Below, piece after piece: positions 33,664 to 41,643 of a stretch of 50,927 nt of DNA (position 1 is the stretch's first letter; the number at the start of each line of letters is the position of its first letter). The stretch is from positions 1 through 50,927 of the forward strand of contig CALMYE010000303.1 in assembly GCA_937873425.1 (NCBI GenBank), read 5' to 3'. The stretch is from an uncultured Sphingopyxis sp. (lineage in GTDB: Bacteria > Pseudomonadota > Alphaproteobacteria > Sphingomonadales > Sphingomonadaceae). The notes under the pieces are model-generated. The model saw only the letters and a program-made list of their open reading frames with translations. It was not told the DNA's origin and did no database searches. Position numbers and translations under genes: made by a program.

Positions 33664-34131
33664 ATGAATATCGGTGAAATCAGGAATGTGAATGATCGTC
33701 TGACCGGCTCGATCGCAACCCGCACAATTGACCTCCCGCGCATTGGTCTGCGCAAGGTCGAAAGCATGAACCCGCGGGCACCCGTCTATGAGGTGCTGGC
33801 GCTCAACGTCGCTCGACGATGGGTGCAGGTCGGGGCGCTCTGGGAAGCGGCGTCGAAGAAGACCGGCGAGGTTTTCCTCGCGGGCAACATCGACGATCCG
33901 AGCCTGCCCGAACCGCTGCCGGTGGCGCTGTTTCCGTCCGAGGACGGCGGCTACACCATCGCGTGGCGCCGCGAGACCGTCCGCGCCGAGTTCGGCGGCG
34001 GCTTCGGCGCGAGTACCCGCAGCTATGACGAGCAGCCGCAGGACCGCGGCTTCGGCGAGAGCACGGCGGGCGCGAATGGCGCGCTGATGGGCGCCGGCGC
34101 TGACCTCGACGACGAGGTGCCCTTCGGCTGA
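33664..34131 (+). CDS. DUF736 family protein
   Basis: A 155-residue protein of the DUF736 family, common in the transfer regions of alphaproteobacterial plasmids and integrative elements; function unknown. Typical segments are MNIGEIRNVNDRLTGSIATR at the start, YEVLALNVARRWVQVGALWE, and FLAGNIDDPSLPEPLPVALF near residue 75. The C-terminal 40 residues are Gly- and Asp-rich and end DDEVPFG. The ATG at 33664 begins the family match. A strong terminator follows. Confidence 0.88.
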   Translation: MNIGEIRNVNDRLTGSIATRTIDLPRIGLRKVESMNPRAPVYEVLALNVARRWVQVGALWEAASKKTGEVFLAGNIDDPSLPEPLPVALFPSEDGGYTIAWRRETVRAEFGGGFGASTRSYDEQPQDRGFGESTAGANGALMGAGADLDDEVPFG

Positions 34132-34147
34132 CGAAGGCGCCGCAACC

Positions 34148-34184
34148 GAGCCGGGAGGCGCTGCCGCGCTTCCCGGCTCTTTTC
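34148..34184 (+). terminator. Rho-independent terminator after the DUF736 gene
   Basis: A 14-bp stem (GAGCCGGGAGGCGC with GCGCTTCCCGGCTC, one G-T pair), 4-base loop TGCC, followed by TTTTCC. Confidence 0.88.
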
Positions 34185-34208
34185 CTGTCCGATCCAAGGA
34201 GACCGAAC

Positions 34209-35261
34209 ATGGTCGCTCATTCCTACGCGCAAAGCGTCGACAGTTTTGCAGACCTTCGTGCCCTCTATGCCGAGCAAATCGCCACGCCTGAATTCCAGGC
34301 GTCGTTCGGCGATCCCATCCCGCTATCGATCGTCGAACCCGGCGACGAGCCGGGCGAGCACGACATGCCCGAGCCCTTCGCGGCGCAAGCCGAATGCGGG
34401 GGGATTGTCGCGGCGATCTTCGACCTGTTCAACGACACGCGGCTCGAACCGCTCGCGGCCGAGATCGCTTGGGGGTTCGTGAACAGCTTCCATTTCGTCG
34501 CCGGGAAACTCGAGCGCCGCGAAGGTGCGCTCGCGGCCGAGGTTGGCGAGATGGTCCGGCGCCCGGACATGAGCGAGGTGTTCAACAGCGAGCTCGAGGA
34601 AAAGCAGCTCCTCTGCCAGTCGACCGCAGAACAGCGCGCGGCGATCGAATGCATGCGTGACTATGCCGCCGAAATGTATCGTGCCCAGTCGGGCTGGCCC
34701 TGGTCGCCCGCGCGCGGATCGCGAGCATCTTCCGCCTCGACCGCGAGCCAGATCGCGGCTCAGGACTTTCTGCGCGAACGCGCGCTTGAGGCGCGCGAGC
34801 GCTACCTGCCGCAGGGGCCGGTCGTCGTTTTCTCTGGACCCGCACAATGGCACGACTGGGAGATGCTTTGGCAAAAGCTCGACGAGATCCACGCCCGCGT
34901 GCCCCATATGACGCTGGTGACGACCGGGCAGCGCAAGGGCGCCGACGCGATTGCTGCGGCCTGGGCCGCGCGATCCGAAACCCGCGTCCCCGTCGTGGCC
35001 TTCGGCCTCTACGGGACGGGGCGCAAGACCGCCTTCACCCGCAACCGGAAGCTCGCCGAACTTCGCCCCGTCGAAGCGGTGGTCTGCGAGGGATCGGGAT
35101 TGCAAGCCAATCTCTACCAGACGCTGCGTCAGGCCAATGTCCCGATCCACGCCTTCCGCAAGACGGATCAGGCGCCCGCGAAGGAAAGCGCTGCTCGTCG
35201 CCCCACCGCGCATGGCGCGATGAAAGCGGTCCGTGCCGATCCGATGTTCGACGCCGCCTGA
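34209..35261 (+). CDS. DUF2493 (SLOG-like) protein, copy 1
   Basis: A 350-residue protein. The C-terminal 140 residues are a DUF2493 domain, a Rossmann-like fold related to nucleotide-binding SLOG proteins: VVFSGPAQWHDWEMLWQKLD near residue 207, then GQRKGADAIAAAWAA, FTRNRKLAEL and VVCEGSGLQANLY. The N-terminal 200 residues are helical and acidic. These genes are frequent beside DUF736 genes on conjugative elements. AAGGAG lies about 8 bases before the ATG. It is similar to the 35711-36697 product along its whole length. Confidence 0.85.
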   Translation: MVAHSYAQSVDSFADLRALYAEQIATPEFQASFGDPIPLSIVEPGDEPGEHDMPEPFAAQAECGGIVAAIFDLFNDTRLEPLAAEIAWGFVNSFHFVAGKLERREGALAAEVGEMVRRPDMSEVFNSELEEKQLLCQSTAEQRAAIECMRDYAAEMYRAQSGWPWSPARGSRASSASTASQIAAQDFLRERALEARERYLPQGPVVVFSGPAQWHDWEMLWQKLDEIHARVPHMTLVTTGQRKGADAIAAAWAARSETRVPVVAFGLYGTGRKTAFTRNRKLAELRPVEAVVCEGSGLQANLYQTLRQANVPIHAFRKTDQAPAKESAARRPTAHGAMKAVRADPMFDAA

Positions 35262-35303
35262 CATCGGCCGGGCCAAGGCCCGACCGTCAGCTTGTTTCCC
35301 TGA

Positions 35304-35334
35304 GCCGGTGCGCTGACGCGCGCCGGCTTTTCTT
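35304..35334 (+). terminator. Rho-independent terminator after DUF2493 copy 1
   Basis: A 10-bp stem (GCCGGTGCGC/GCGCGCCGGC with one G-T pair), loop TGAC, followed by TTTTCTTTT. Confidence 0.85.
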
Positions 35335-35710
35335 TTGCTGCGGGGGATTGCTGCACGCCCCAACCACATAGGCCGCACCGAATGAGACGCACCGCAGTGC
35401 TCGCATATCGCGCCGCGTAAGGCCGAGAACCTTTGCGGCTTGGGGGCATCGAGCCCCCAATCCGCAAGTCTCTTCCTCTCTCTCAAGTCTTCTTAGTGTG
35501 GCACGGGGCCGCATCGGGCCTCAAGGACGGCGGGGCCCCACCATTTTCCCTGGCGGGTCGGGCGCCGGGCCTTCTCCTTCGACGGGCGGCGGCCGCCAGA
35601 GAAAATCGTGACCCCCACCGCCGCTTCGCGGTCGGGCTTTGCCCGATCCTTGACCCCGATGCTCGGAGCCCGTGCAGGGGGAATGACCTCTCAATCTAGA
35701 GGAGGTCAAT
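35335..35710 (+). other. Non-coding stretch with a large inverted repeat
   Basis: No gene is supported. A 35-base inverted repeat (35433-35467) has arms TTGCGGCTTGGGGGC and GCCCCCAATCCGCAA, one mismatch, around the loop ATCGA. The 3' end carries AGGAGG before the next ATG. The repeat could be a protein site, a terminator without T-run, or a transfer-related structure. Confidence 0.55.
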
Positions 35711-36697
35711 ATGACGATGTTCAAACGCAGCATAAGGGACTTTTCGGAAATCGCCGCTCTCATCGCCGAGGAGACGGGGAATGCGAATGACAGCTTCAGC
35801 GCCGCCTTCGACACGGGTCTCGAACGCAGCAGGCTGGGGCGCAGCGAGGAGGAACTGACGTGCGATACGCCCGACGCGATGCAGGTGCAGCTTGCGGTCG
35901 AGCTTATGATCACGACGTTGTTCGACGTGCTGCGTGATACGCGCATCGAAAGCGCGGCCGAACGGATCGCATGGGGGATCGTCCACAGCTTCCACCGCGT
36001 CGCCGGACAGTTCGCCGGACAGTCCGACAGGGCGGCGCAGGAGGTGCGCGAGTTGCTGCGCTCGGCCGACGGCAGCGAGATCCACGGCGTCAAGCTTGAG
36101 GAACAGCAGCAACTCCTGGAATCGCTGGATGAAGCGAGCGACGCGATCGCCTGCATGCGCGACCATGCAGCCGACATCTTCCATGCCGAAACGGGGCGGC
36201 CGTGGTCGGCCCCGAAGGCGACGCTGGTATCGTCGAAGCGCACCGCGTCGGTTATCGCGGGAACCGATTATCTCGCCGCGCGCCGTCAGCGCCGCCTCAC
36301 GCAGCATTTTCCGGCGGGGCCGCTGGTGGTCTTTTCCGGAGGCGCCCGCTGGGCCGACCACCGCCCGATCTATAAGGCGCTTGAGGAGATGAAAGCCGCC
36401 CGACCGAACATGGTGTTACTGACGACCGCGCAGGACAGGGGCGCCGATGCCATCGCTGCAGCCTGGGCGGCACGGACAAGGACGCCGCTGGTCGCGCTGG
36501 GGATCGACAAGGCGCGGTGGGGGAACCGGGCCGGGTTCGTCCGCAACGACCAGATCGCGCGGTTGCAGCCGGTGGACGCCGTGGTCGCCGAAGGCACCGG
36601 GGTGCAGGCGCAACTCGTGCGGGTGCTGCGGGCGGCGGGGGTCGATCCGGTGCTGCTTCCGCATCAGGACGCGCCGCGCGAGCGGGCGCGGGCCTAG
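35711..36697 (+). CDS. DUF2493 (SLOG-like) protein, copy 2
   Basis: A 328-residue paralogue of the 34209-35261 product. The C-terminal DUF2493 domain shows LVVFSGGARWADHRPIYKAL near residue 206, AQDRGADAIAAAWAA, FVRNDQIARLQPVDAVVAEG and GVQAQLVRVL. The N-terminal helical part also matches (RDTRIESAAERIAWGIVHSF against RLEPLAAEIAWGFVNSF). An ideal AGGAGG lies 5 bases before the ATG, the strongest binding site in this region. A strong terminator follows. Confidence 0.85.
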   Translation: MTMFKRSIRDFSEIAALIAEETGNANDSFSAAFDTGLERSRLGRSEEELTCDTPDAMQVQLAVELMITTLFDVLRDTRIESAAERIAWGIVHSFHRVAGQFAGQSDRAAQEVRELLRSADGSEIHGVKLEEQQQLLESLDEASDAIACMRDHAADIFHAETGRPWSAPKATLVSSKRTASVIAGTDYLAARRQRRLTQHFPAGPLVVFSGGARWADHRPIYKALEEMKAARPNMVLLTTAQDRGADAIAAAWAARTRTPLVALGIDKARWGNRAGFVRNDQIARLQPVDAVVAEGTGVQAQLVRVLRAAGVDPVLLPHQDAPRERARA

Positions 36698-36707
36698 GAT
36701 GGCGAGG

Positions 36708-36749
36708 GGATCGGCCCGGGCGCAGGCTCGGACCGATCCTCCTTTTTTT
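36708..36749 (+). terminator. Rho-independent terminator after DUF2493 copy 2
   Basis: Stem GGATCGG/CCGATCC, one C-A mismatch, then CCGGGC/GCTCGG, with loop GCAG; followed by TCC and seven T residues. Confidence 0.88.
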
Positions 36750-36893
36750 GTGACGAGAGGTCTGTCGCCGCCCTCTGGGAACCGGACGCCAGGCGCCCGG
36801 TCCCGTCGCGCTCCGATGCGGTGCGGCGCGCACCGGCCTCCTGCGCGCGGCTCAGCCGTGCTCGTCGCAGGGACCATCCCTTCGGGATGGGCG

Positions 36894-37139
36894 TCATTTG
36901 TTCGGGGCTATCCCCGAAAGGGCCTTGAGCGCCGCCACGGTAGAGGTTCCACCGGCGCGGATCGCAAGATCAAGGATCTCCCGAAACTCCCGTTCGGTGA
37001 GCGTCTCGACGGGAAGCTCGGGCACAATCGCGGCATATTTGCCACGCAGGGCGCGGCGGGCATTGTCGACGTCTTCGGCGACCTTGCGCTGACGCGCTTC
37101 GAGGTCGGCGAGGCGTTCGCGTTCACTCTTCTTGGGCAT
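36894..37139 (-). CDS. Small TraC-like relaxosome/mobilisation protein
   Basis: An 81-residue protein: a basic start (MPKKSERERLADLEARQRKV), a coiled-coil-like helix, then LPVETLTEREFREILDLAIR. Proteins of this size and pattern next to transfer genes are called TraC or conjugal transfer accessory proteins in alphaproteobacterial elements. The start at 37139 has AGGA about 8-9 bases upstream; a second ATG two codons earlier has too short a gap. It reads away from the hairpin-rich stretch 37223-37364, as an oriT-binding protein gene often does. Confidence 0.6.
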   Translation of the reverse strand: MPKKSERERLADLEARQRKVAEDVDNARRALRGKYAAIVPELPVETLTEREFREILDLAIRAGGTSTVAALKALSGIAPNK

Positions 37140-37222
37140 GTCCATCTTCCTTTTGATGGTCTGCCCGCCAGCCACCCTCCTATCGAATGGATACGCCATG
37201 ATGCAAGTCTCCCGGACTTATG

Positions 37223-37364
37223 CCCGGCGTGCCGCCGGGAAGGAAGACATCCCCCTGTCGGGGGAGCCCGCGCGCCTTCCGGCACGAGGCTGCGCAGCGA
37301 CATGGTCGCTGCGGTGGGCGGACGCACGCCGTTGGCGTTTGTAATGCACCCTACGCACGGGTGC
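37223..37364 (+). other. Hairpin cluster, candidate origin of transfer
   Basis: Five hairpins stand in 142 bases: CCCGGCG/CGCCGGG (37223-37239), CCCCC/GGGGG (37251-37264), CGCAGCGAC/GTCGCTGCG (37293-37313, 9 bp, 3-base loop), ACGCC/GGCGT (37326-37338) and GCACCC/GGGTGC (37346-37364). No gene fits here. The stretch lies next to the TraC-like gene and near the relaxase operon. A TATCCTG, as in some nick sites, lies at 37406-37412. oriT function is inferred. Confidence 0.45.
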
Positions 37365-37392
37365 TGCGGATCTGTTCCTCATTCTAATTCAG

Positions 37393-38489
37393 CTAGTTAT
37401 GTGGATATCCTGGCTCGACCAAGATGGCGTCATCTGGCAGCCGCGGCTGCCGGTTGCGGCCGCGTTTGGCAGCCATTGGGTGCAAGCTTCTGATTTCATT
37501 TGGCATCTTTTGGCTGCCGCAGCTGCCACATGGAAAAACGCCGGTACCGACTCTATTTGGCCGGTACCGGCCTGCAAAGCCGCTCCAGCGCCCCGACGGC
37601 TTCCGGAAATGTGGGAATTTCTGTTCAGTGGCAAAGGCCATTCCGCCTACGAAGCGGGCATATTCATCCGCATAGAGCGTGTCTGATTGCAGGTGCTCCA
37701 CCAGGGCCGCCATGCGTTGCGCAGGGAGCATGCCTTCCAGTGCGCCGCCACCGCGATGCGAATCGGCCATAATCGTCTCTTCAGCCAGGGCAGGGAACTG
37801 CGCGTTTGCGGAAGCGGTCGCTTCGAGCGCCGCGAGATCGTGAAGATGACGCACGATCGTCGGGTCATCACCGACCCTCTCGCGGTCGCGGGTGAGCACC
37901 CGCCAGCAGAAGGCGCTCAGCTTGTCGGCGGCTGTCTCGACCGGATCGACGCACGCAATCGCGGTGATCTCGGGTTCCAATCCACGATACTGATGGACGA
38001 AAGATGCCAGCGGCCGTTCGCCGGTCGCAAGCGGCGTGGGCTTGGCGGATATCTCGGCCTGGATATGGGGGCGGAGCGCGTCATGCCCATCGAGGATCGT
38101 TGGATAGTCCATGTCGATCTGGATGAACCCGTTGCCACTTCCGGCTTCGACCCCGGTTATGACGAATCCCGCTGCCGCCCAGGCATCGGCGAGTCCGTTC
38201 TTGAAGGCGCTCAACGCACTACGTTTTTGCCCCGGAGACTTTTCCAAGAATGCGTCCGAGAGGATGAGCTTGAAATCTAACTCCTCTGAAAATCTCTGAA
38301 TCAGCCCGTGCGCTTTTAGGAGCGACGTTCCCCCTGAAAACACTGGCGTAAGGTCGGGCGTGGCCAGTTGAGAAGGACCTGAATGGCCTGGACGACATAC
38401 CAGTCTTTCTCGACGAACGCTTCGTCGACGCGCAGCGCACCTGCGACGCGCCCGAGCGTTCTTGCGTCAGGCGCGTTCGAGAATGACAT
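37393..38489 (-). pseudogene. AbiEii/AbiGii-type nucleotidyltransferase toxin, frameshifted
   Basis: Two frames together encode an AbiEii-type toxin. The first runs from the ATG at 38489 (MSFSNAPDARTLGRVAGALR, then VEKDWYVVQAIQVLLN). The second continues from about 38366 with LATPDLTPVFSGGTSLLKAH, GLIQRFSEELDFK and the later CVDPVETAADKLSAFCWRV. A lost base near 38366-38371 explains the switch (38316 is the stop of the first frame). The nucleotidyltransferase motif GGTSL...D is in the second frame. After GGMAFATEQKF the last 80 residues are of odd composition and come from the palindrome-rich stretch, so the 3' end seems replaced too. The toxin is probably inactive unless the shift is a sequencing error. 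Confidence 0.7.
37436..37572 (+). repeat. Palindromes and short repeats in the toxin gene tail
   Basis: A perfect palindrome GGCAGCCGCGGCTGCC (37436-37451), further GGCAGCC/GGCTGCC copies near 37470 and 37512, a GCAGCTGC core, and a perfect palindrome GGCCGGTACCGGCC (37559-37572), whose half GCCGGTACCG also occurs at 37540. This composition is unlike the toxin gene itself and may mark the end of an inserted or recombined piece. Confidence 0.5.
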
Positions 38490-39057
38490 AGGCGCCATCA
38501 TAGCCGATCCGGCGGCGGACACGGTTCTTGACGGCAATCGTTCGCCCGGTGGGGACTTGGTTCGTTCGGCCGCTGTTATAATCTCTTGTCTGGCCGGAAT
38601 CGGAGACCGTTTTCCCCAGCCGCTTGAGGGCCTCGGTCGCGAGCCGCTTGATCCCGACGACGGGGGCGGGCTTGCCGGTCACCGGCGAGCGTTCGGCGCG
38701 CGCATAGAGCCCGTAGCCGATCTGGACGAGGCGGCCCTCCTCGGTGACCCTCCGCAGGGCGCGCCCAACGGCATCATAGCTGCCAAACGTCTCGAAATCC
38801 CGGCGCAGGAAGACATTGCGCTTTGAACGAGCCACGCGTCGCGCAACACGATCGGCGATCGAGTTCGAGGACATAGTCGAGCCGCGTGCCCGCCTGCGGT
38901 AACGGCCGCGACCGACACGCACGAGTTTACCATCGTCGACCAGCTTGCGCAGCACGCGGCCAATGGAATCATAATCGGCGTCGAGCGCAATCTGCGCGCG
39001 ATCGACGACTTTCCCCTCGGGGACATAATCCAGAATCTGTTTCGACAGGCTCGGCAT
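38467..39057 (-). CDS. AbiEi-like antitoxin (DUF6088) with two winged helices
   Basis: A 196-residue protein of the AbiEi/DUF6088 antitoxin type of type IV toxin-antitoxin systems. The family segment starts near residue 62: SIADRVARRVARSKRNVFLR, YDAVGRALRRVTEEGRLVQI and GYGLYARAERSPVTGKPAP. Before it stands a further winged helix with the same pattern (KQILDYVPEGKVVDRAQIAL, then SIGRVLRKLVDDGKLVRVGR and GRYRRR), so the DNA-binding unit appears duplicated. Its end overlaps the toxin start by 23 bases. The antitoxin frame is intact although the toxin is broken. Confidence 0.8.
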   Translation of the reverse strand: MPSLSKQILDYVPEGKVVDRAQIALDADYDSIGRVLRKLVDDGKLVRVGRGRYRRRARGSTMSSNSIADRVARRVARSKRNVFLRRDFETFGSYDAVGRALRRVTEEGRLVQIGYGLYARAERSPVTGKPAPVVGIKRLATEALKRLGKTVSDSGQTRDYNSGRTNQVPTGRTIAVKNRVRRRIGYDGAYVILERA

Positions 39058-39088
39058 GGCTTCACCAAAATACGACGCTTACGGCATT

Positions 39089-39117
39089 CAGATAGTTTTG
39101 TTTGAACCGTTTTTCAA
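39089..39117 (-). promoter_or_regulatory. Promoter and operator of the AbiE-like locus
   Basis: On the minus strand, -35 TTGAAA (39112-39117) and -10 TATCTG (39089-39094) are 17 bases apart. The inverted repeat TTGAA-6 bases-TTCAA (39102-39117) overlaps the -35, a plausible binding site for the autoregulating antitoxin. Confidence 0.5.
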
Positions 39118-39180
39118 GCCGACCGTAGCTGGATCGAGATGATTGCGACAGGCCAGAACCTCGAAATATCCTTCATCGAT

Positions 39181-39209
39181 TTGCCTGTCAGAGCCGGTTT
39201 CGCTATATA
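39181..39209 (+). promoter_or_regulatory. Promoter of the RHH-TraD-relaxase operon
   Basis: A -35 TTGCCT (39181-39186) and -10 TATATA (39204-39209) with a 17-base gap precede the first gene of the transfer operon by about 50 bases. Confidence 0.6.
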
Positions 39210-39259
39210 AGAGGGGCTACGCGTCCTCACTTGCCGAAGCTCCAGACCAGGAGCTTGCC

Positions 39260-39583
39260 ATGGCAAGACTGACTATTCGTCTTCCCGACGATCTATACGA
39301 CCGGCTCGCGGCCGATGCGGATGCGGCAGGCGCCTCTACCGCGGCCTTCGTTCGTGACGCCCTCGAACAGCTGAACGGCGCCGACCCCTTTGGCTTCCAT
39401 GCCCGCTTCGACGAACTTCATTCGACCGTCATCCAAGTGCTCGCGATCCTCGCGTCCGACGTCGGCGCGCGCGCGCCCAAATCGCTCGCAAAGGGGATGG
39501 AAGATACAAAGCGGCTACTCCTCGACCGGGGACTGATCACCGCTGGCGACCTTCCCGCTCTGGGGGGAGGCGCGTCGTCATGA
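39260..39583 (+). CDS. Ribbon-helix-helix DNA-binding protein of the transfer operon
   Basis: A 107-residue protein starting MARLTIRLPDDLYDRLAADA, followed by a helix with STAAFVRDALEQL: a clear ribbon-helix-helix domain (residues 1-45). The rest is helical. Such proteins bind oriT and help the relaxase and coupling protein, and may repress the operon. AGGAG lies 6 bases before the ATG. Its stop overlaps the coupling protein gene by 4 bases. Confidence 0.8.
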   Translation: MARLTIRLPDDLYDRLAADADAAGASTAAFVRDALEQLNGADPFGFHARFDELHSTVIQVLAILASDVGARAPKSLAKGMEDTKRLLLDRGLITAGDLPALGGGASS

Positions 39584-41643
39584 GCATCTTCCGCAACGAC
39601 ACGCTCGGCAGCTGGACGCGCGGCGGCCAGGCCATCGTCCACAATGTCCGGATGACCACCCAGGTCTTCTTCCAGACCACCCTCGCCGGGCTCAGCATCT
39701 GGGTCATCGGCGCCATCTGGTACGCCTTCGAAAAATCGGATGCCTATCAGCGCTTCGTCCTTACCAAGCTCATTGAGGCAAACTTCAAGGCCGACGCCGC
39801 GCCGGGGACGAACGACCCGGTCCTGTTCCGCACCCCGGATGGCCGCGAATATTGGACGTCGGCCGACTGGCTGGTCGATTCTGTGATCGCGAAGCAGGCG
39901 CTCGAAAAGCTCGAGAGCGATCTCATCGGCGGGGCGATCCTGTCCGGGGTGTTCGCGCTCGCAGCACTTGTCTTCGCCTGGTTCTATTTTACCCGGACAG
40001 GGAAGGGGCTCGGTTCCAATGAATATCTGCGCGGGGCCCACTTCGGGACAGTCCGTCAGGTACGACGCGCGCTTCGCGGCGAAGCGAAGGGCAGCTTCGC
40101 GATCGGGGGCATCAACGTCCCGAACGCTTTTGAAACCGAGCATGTTCTGATCTGCGGCGCTCCCGGCACGGGCAAGACCAACATGATCGTCAAGATGCTC
40201 GAGGGCATCCGCGCCAAGGGCAAGCGGGCGATCGTTTACGACACCGCCGGCACCTTCGTCGAGAAATTCTACCGCGAGGGGAAGGACATCCTGCTCAACC
40301 CCCTCGACGAACGGTCGGCCATCTGGTCGCCCTGGGTCGATGTTCCGCACGATTATCATTATGACCAGATCGCGGAATCGACGATCCCCGACAAGCATGG
40401 CGATCCTTTCTGGCCTAAGGCCGCGCGCGGTACTCTGGTCGCCGTGCTGCGCAAGCTCGCAGCGCAGGGACGCACCTATATATCGATCCTCCTTCACACC
40501 ATCGTCCGCTCCTCGCTGAAGGATTTGTCCGCCTTCGCCGCAGGGACCGATGCGGCGGCGTTTATCTCGATGGAGGGCGAACGCACGTCGGCGGGCGTCC
40601 AGGCTGAGCTCGCGTCGGTGATGCGCAGCTTCGCCTATCTCGATGATACCGACGACGGGCTTTCGATCCGCGACTGGGTGGCGACCGAGGGGGACGACAG
40701 CTGGCTGTTCGTCACCGTGAAGGCCGACCAGCTTCCCTCGCTCCGCCCCCTCATCACGGTCTGGCTCGATATCGCGATCAGCGCGATCATGAGCCTGAAA
40801 CCCGATCAGCAGCGCCGCCTCTATTGCGTGATCGACGAGCTACCCTCGCTCCAGAAACTGCCATCGCTTTCGGACTTTCTCGCACGCGCCCGCAAATATG
40901 GCGGCTGCGGCATCCTCGGGTTCCAGTCTTATCCGCAGCTCGAGGCGACATACGGCATCCAGGATGCCGCGGCGATCACCGGCTATTGCTCGACCTGGGT
41001 CGCGCTCCGGGCGAACGATACCCCCACCGCCAAGCACGTCAGCGAGAATTTGGGACAGGTCGAGCAGGTCGAGGCGAACGAGGGGATGAGCTACGGCGTC
41101 AACGACATGCGCGACGGGGTCAATCTCTCGCGCATCCAGGTGACGCGACCTCTTGTGATGCACACCGAGGTCACGAACCTCCCGAACCTGTCGGGCTATC
41201 TGCGGTTCGGTCGCGACCTGCCCGTCGTTCGCTTTGCGGATCGATACAACGACCTGCCATCCATTGGAGAGGCATTTACCGAACGCCGTCGACTTCCGCA
41301 TCGCATCGCGCCTCTGCCCGCGCCGCCGTCACCATCAGGTTCGGTAGAGGCTGCCCCGTCATCGGCGAAACCGGCGAAGAACGGTGCGCCAGCGCGCAAA
41401 CGGTCCGGGAAGCGCGAAGCGAATGCGAATGCGCCCGAGCTGAAGCTCGATCTCCCGATGGGCGCGTCCGATCCCGCGCCTGAAGACACGAATGGGGAGG
41501 CGCCAACCGACCGGGACGCGCCCGCCGATGGTTCGCCCGATAATCCGGCCACGCCCCTCGAAATCATCGCCCCGCACTGGGATCGCACCCTACGGCAGCA
41601 CGGTCGTCCGGGCGGTCGCCGCCGGCCCGCGAAGCCTGCATGA
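39580..41643 (+). CDS. TraD/TrwB (VirD4-type) coupling protein
   Basis: A 687-residue inner-membrane ATPase that links the relaxase-DNA complex to the secretion channel. Two membrane helices lie near residues 31-48 and 115-133. The cytoplasmic domain has Walker A GAPGTGKTNMIVKML (about residue 191), the Walker B segment YCVIDELPSL (about residue 415), and the later LPNLSGYLRFG. The C-terminal 100 residues are Pro-, Ala- and Arg-rich. TraD/TrwB-type proteins pair with MobF relaxases, as here. It overlaps its neighbours on both sides by 4 bases, so translation of the operon is coupled. Confidence 0.93.
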   Translation: MSIFRNDTLGSWTRGGQAIVHNVRMTTQVFFQTTLAGLSIWVIGAIWYAFEKSDAYQRFVLTKLIEANFKADAAPGTNDPVLFRTPDGREYWTSADWLVDSVIAKQALEKLESDLIGGAILSGVFALAALVFAWFYFTRTGKGLGSNEYLRGAHFGTVRQVRRALRGEAKGSFAIGGINVPNAFETEHVLICGAPGTGKTNMIVKMLEGIRAKGKRAIVYDTAGTFVEKFYREGKDILLNPLDERSAIWSPWVDVPHDYHYDQIAESTIPDKHGDPFWPKAARGTLVAVLRKLAAQGRTYISILLHTIVRSSLKDLSAFAAGTDAAAFISMEGERTSAGVQAELASVMRSFAYLDDTDDGLSIRDWVATEGDDSWLFVTVKADQLPSLRPLITVWLDIAISAIMSLKPDQQRRLYCVIDELPSLQKLPSLSDFLARARKYGGCGILGFQSYPQLEATYGIQDAAAITGYCSTWVALRANDTPTAKHVSENLGQVEQVEANEGMSYGVNDMRDGVNLSRIQVTRPLVMHTEVTNLPNLSGYLRFGRDLPVVRFADRYNDLPSIGEAFTERRRLPHRIAPLPAPPSPSGSVEAAPSSAKPAKNGAPARKRSGKREANANAPELKLDLPMGASDPAPEDTNGEAPTDRDAPADGSPDNPATPLEIIAPHWDRTLRQHGRPGGRRRPAKPA

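Noticed and set aside
35433-35467. tRNA remnant or attR at the 35-base inverted repeat
   Set aside because: The stem and loop recall a T-arm, but the loop is not TTCRANY, no anticodon arm or acceptor stem can be built, and there is no match to the tRNA-Leu end.
38340-38400. Programmed -1 frameshift in the AbiEii-type toxin gene
   Set aside because: No X-XXY-YYZ slippery heptamer lies at the point where the frames join, and the C-terminus is also damaged, which points to decay.
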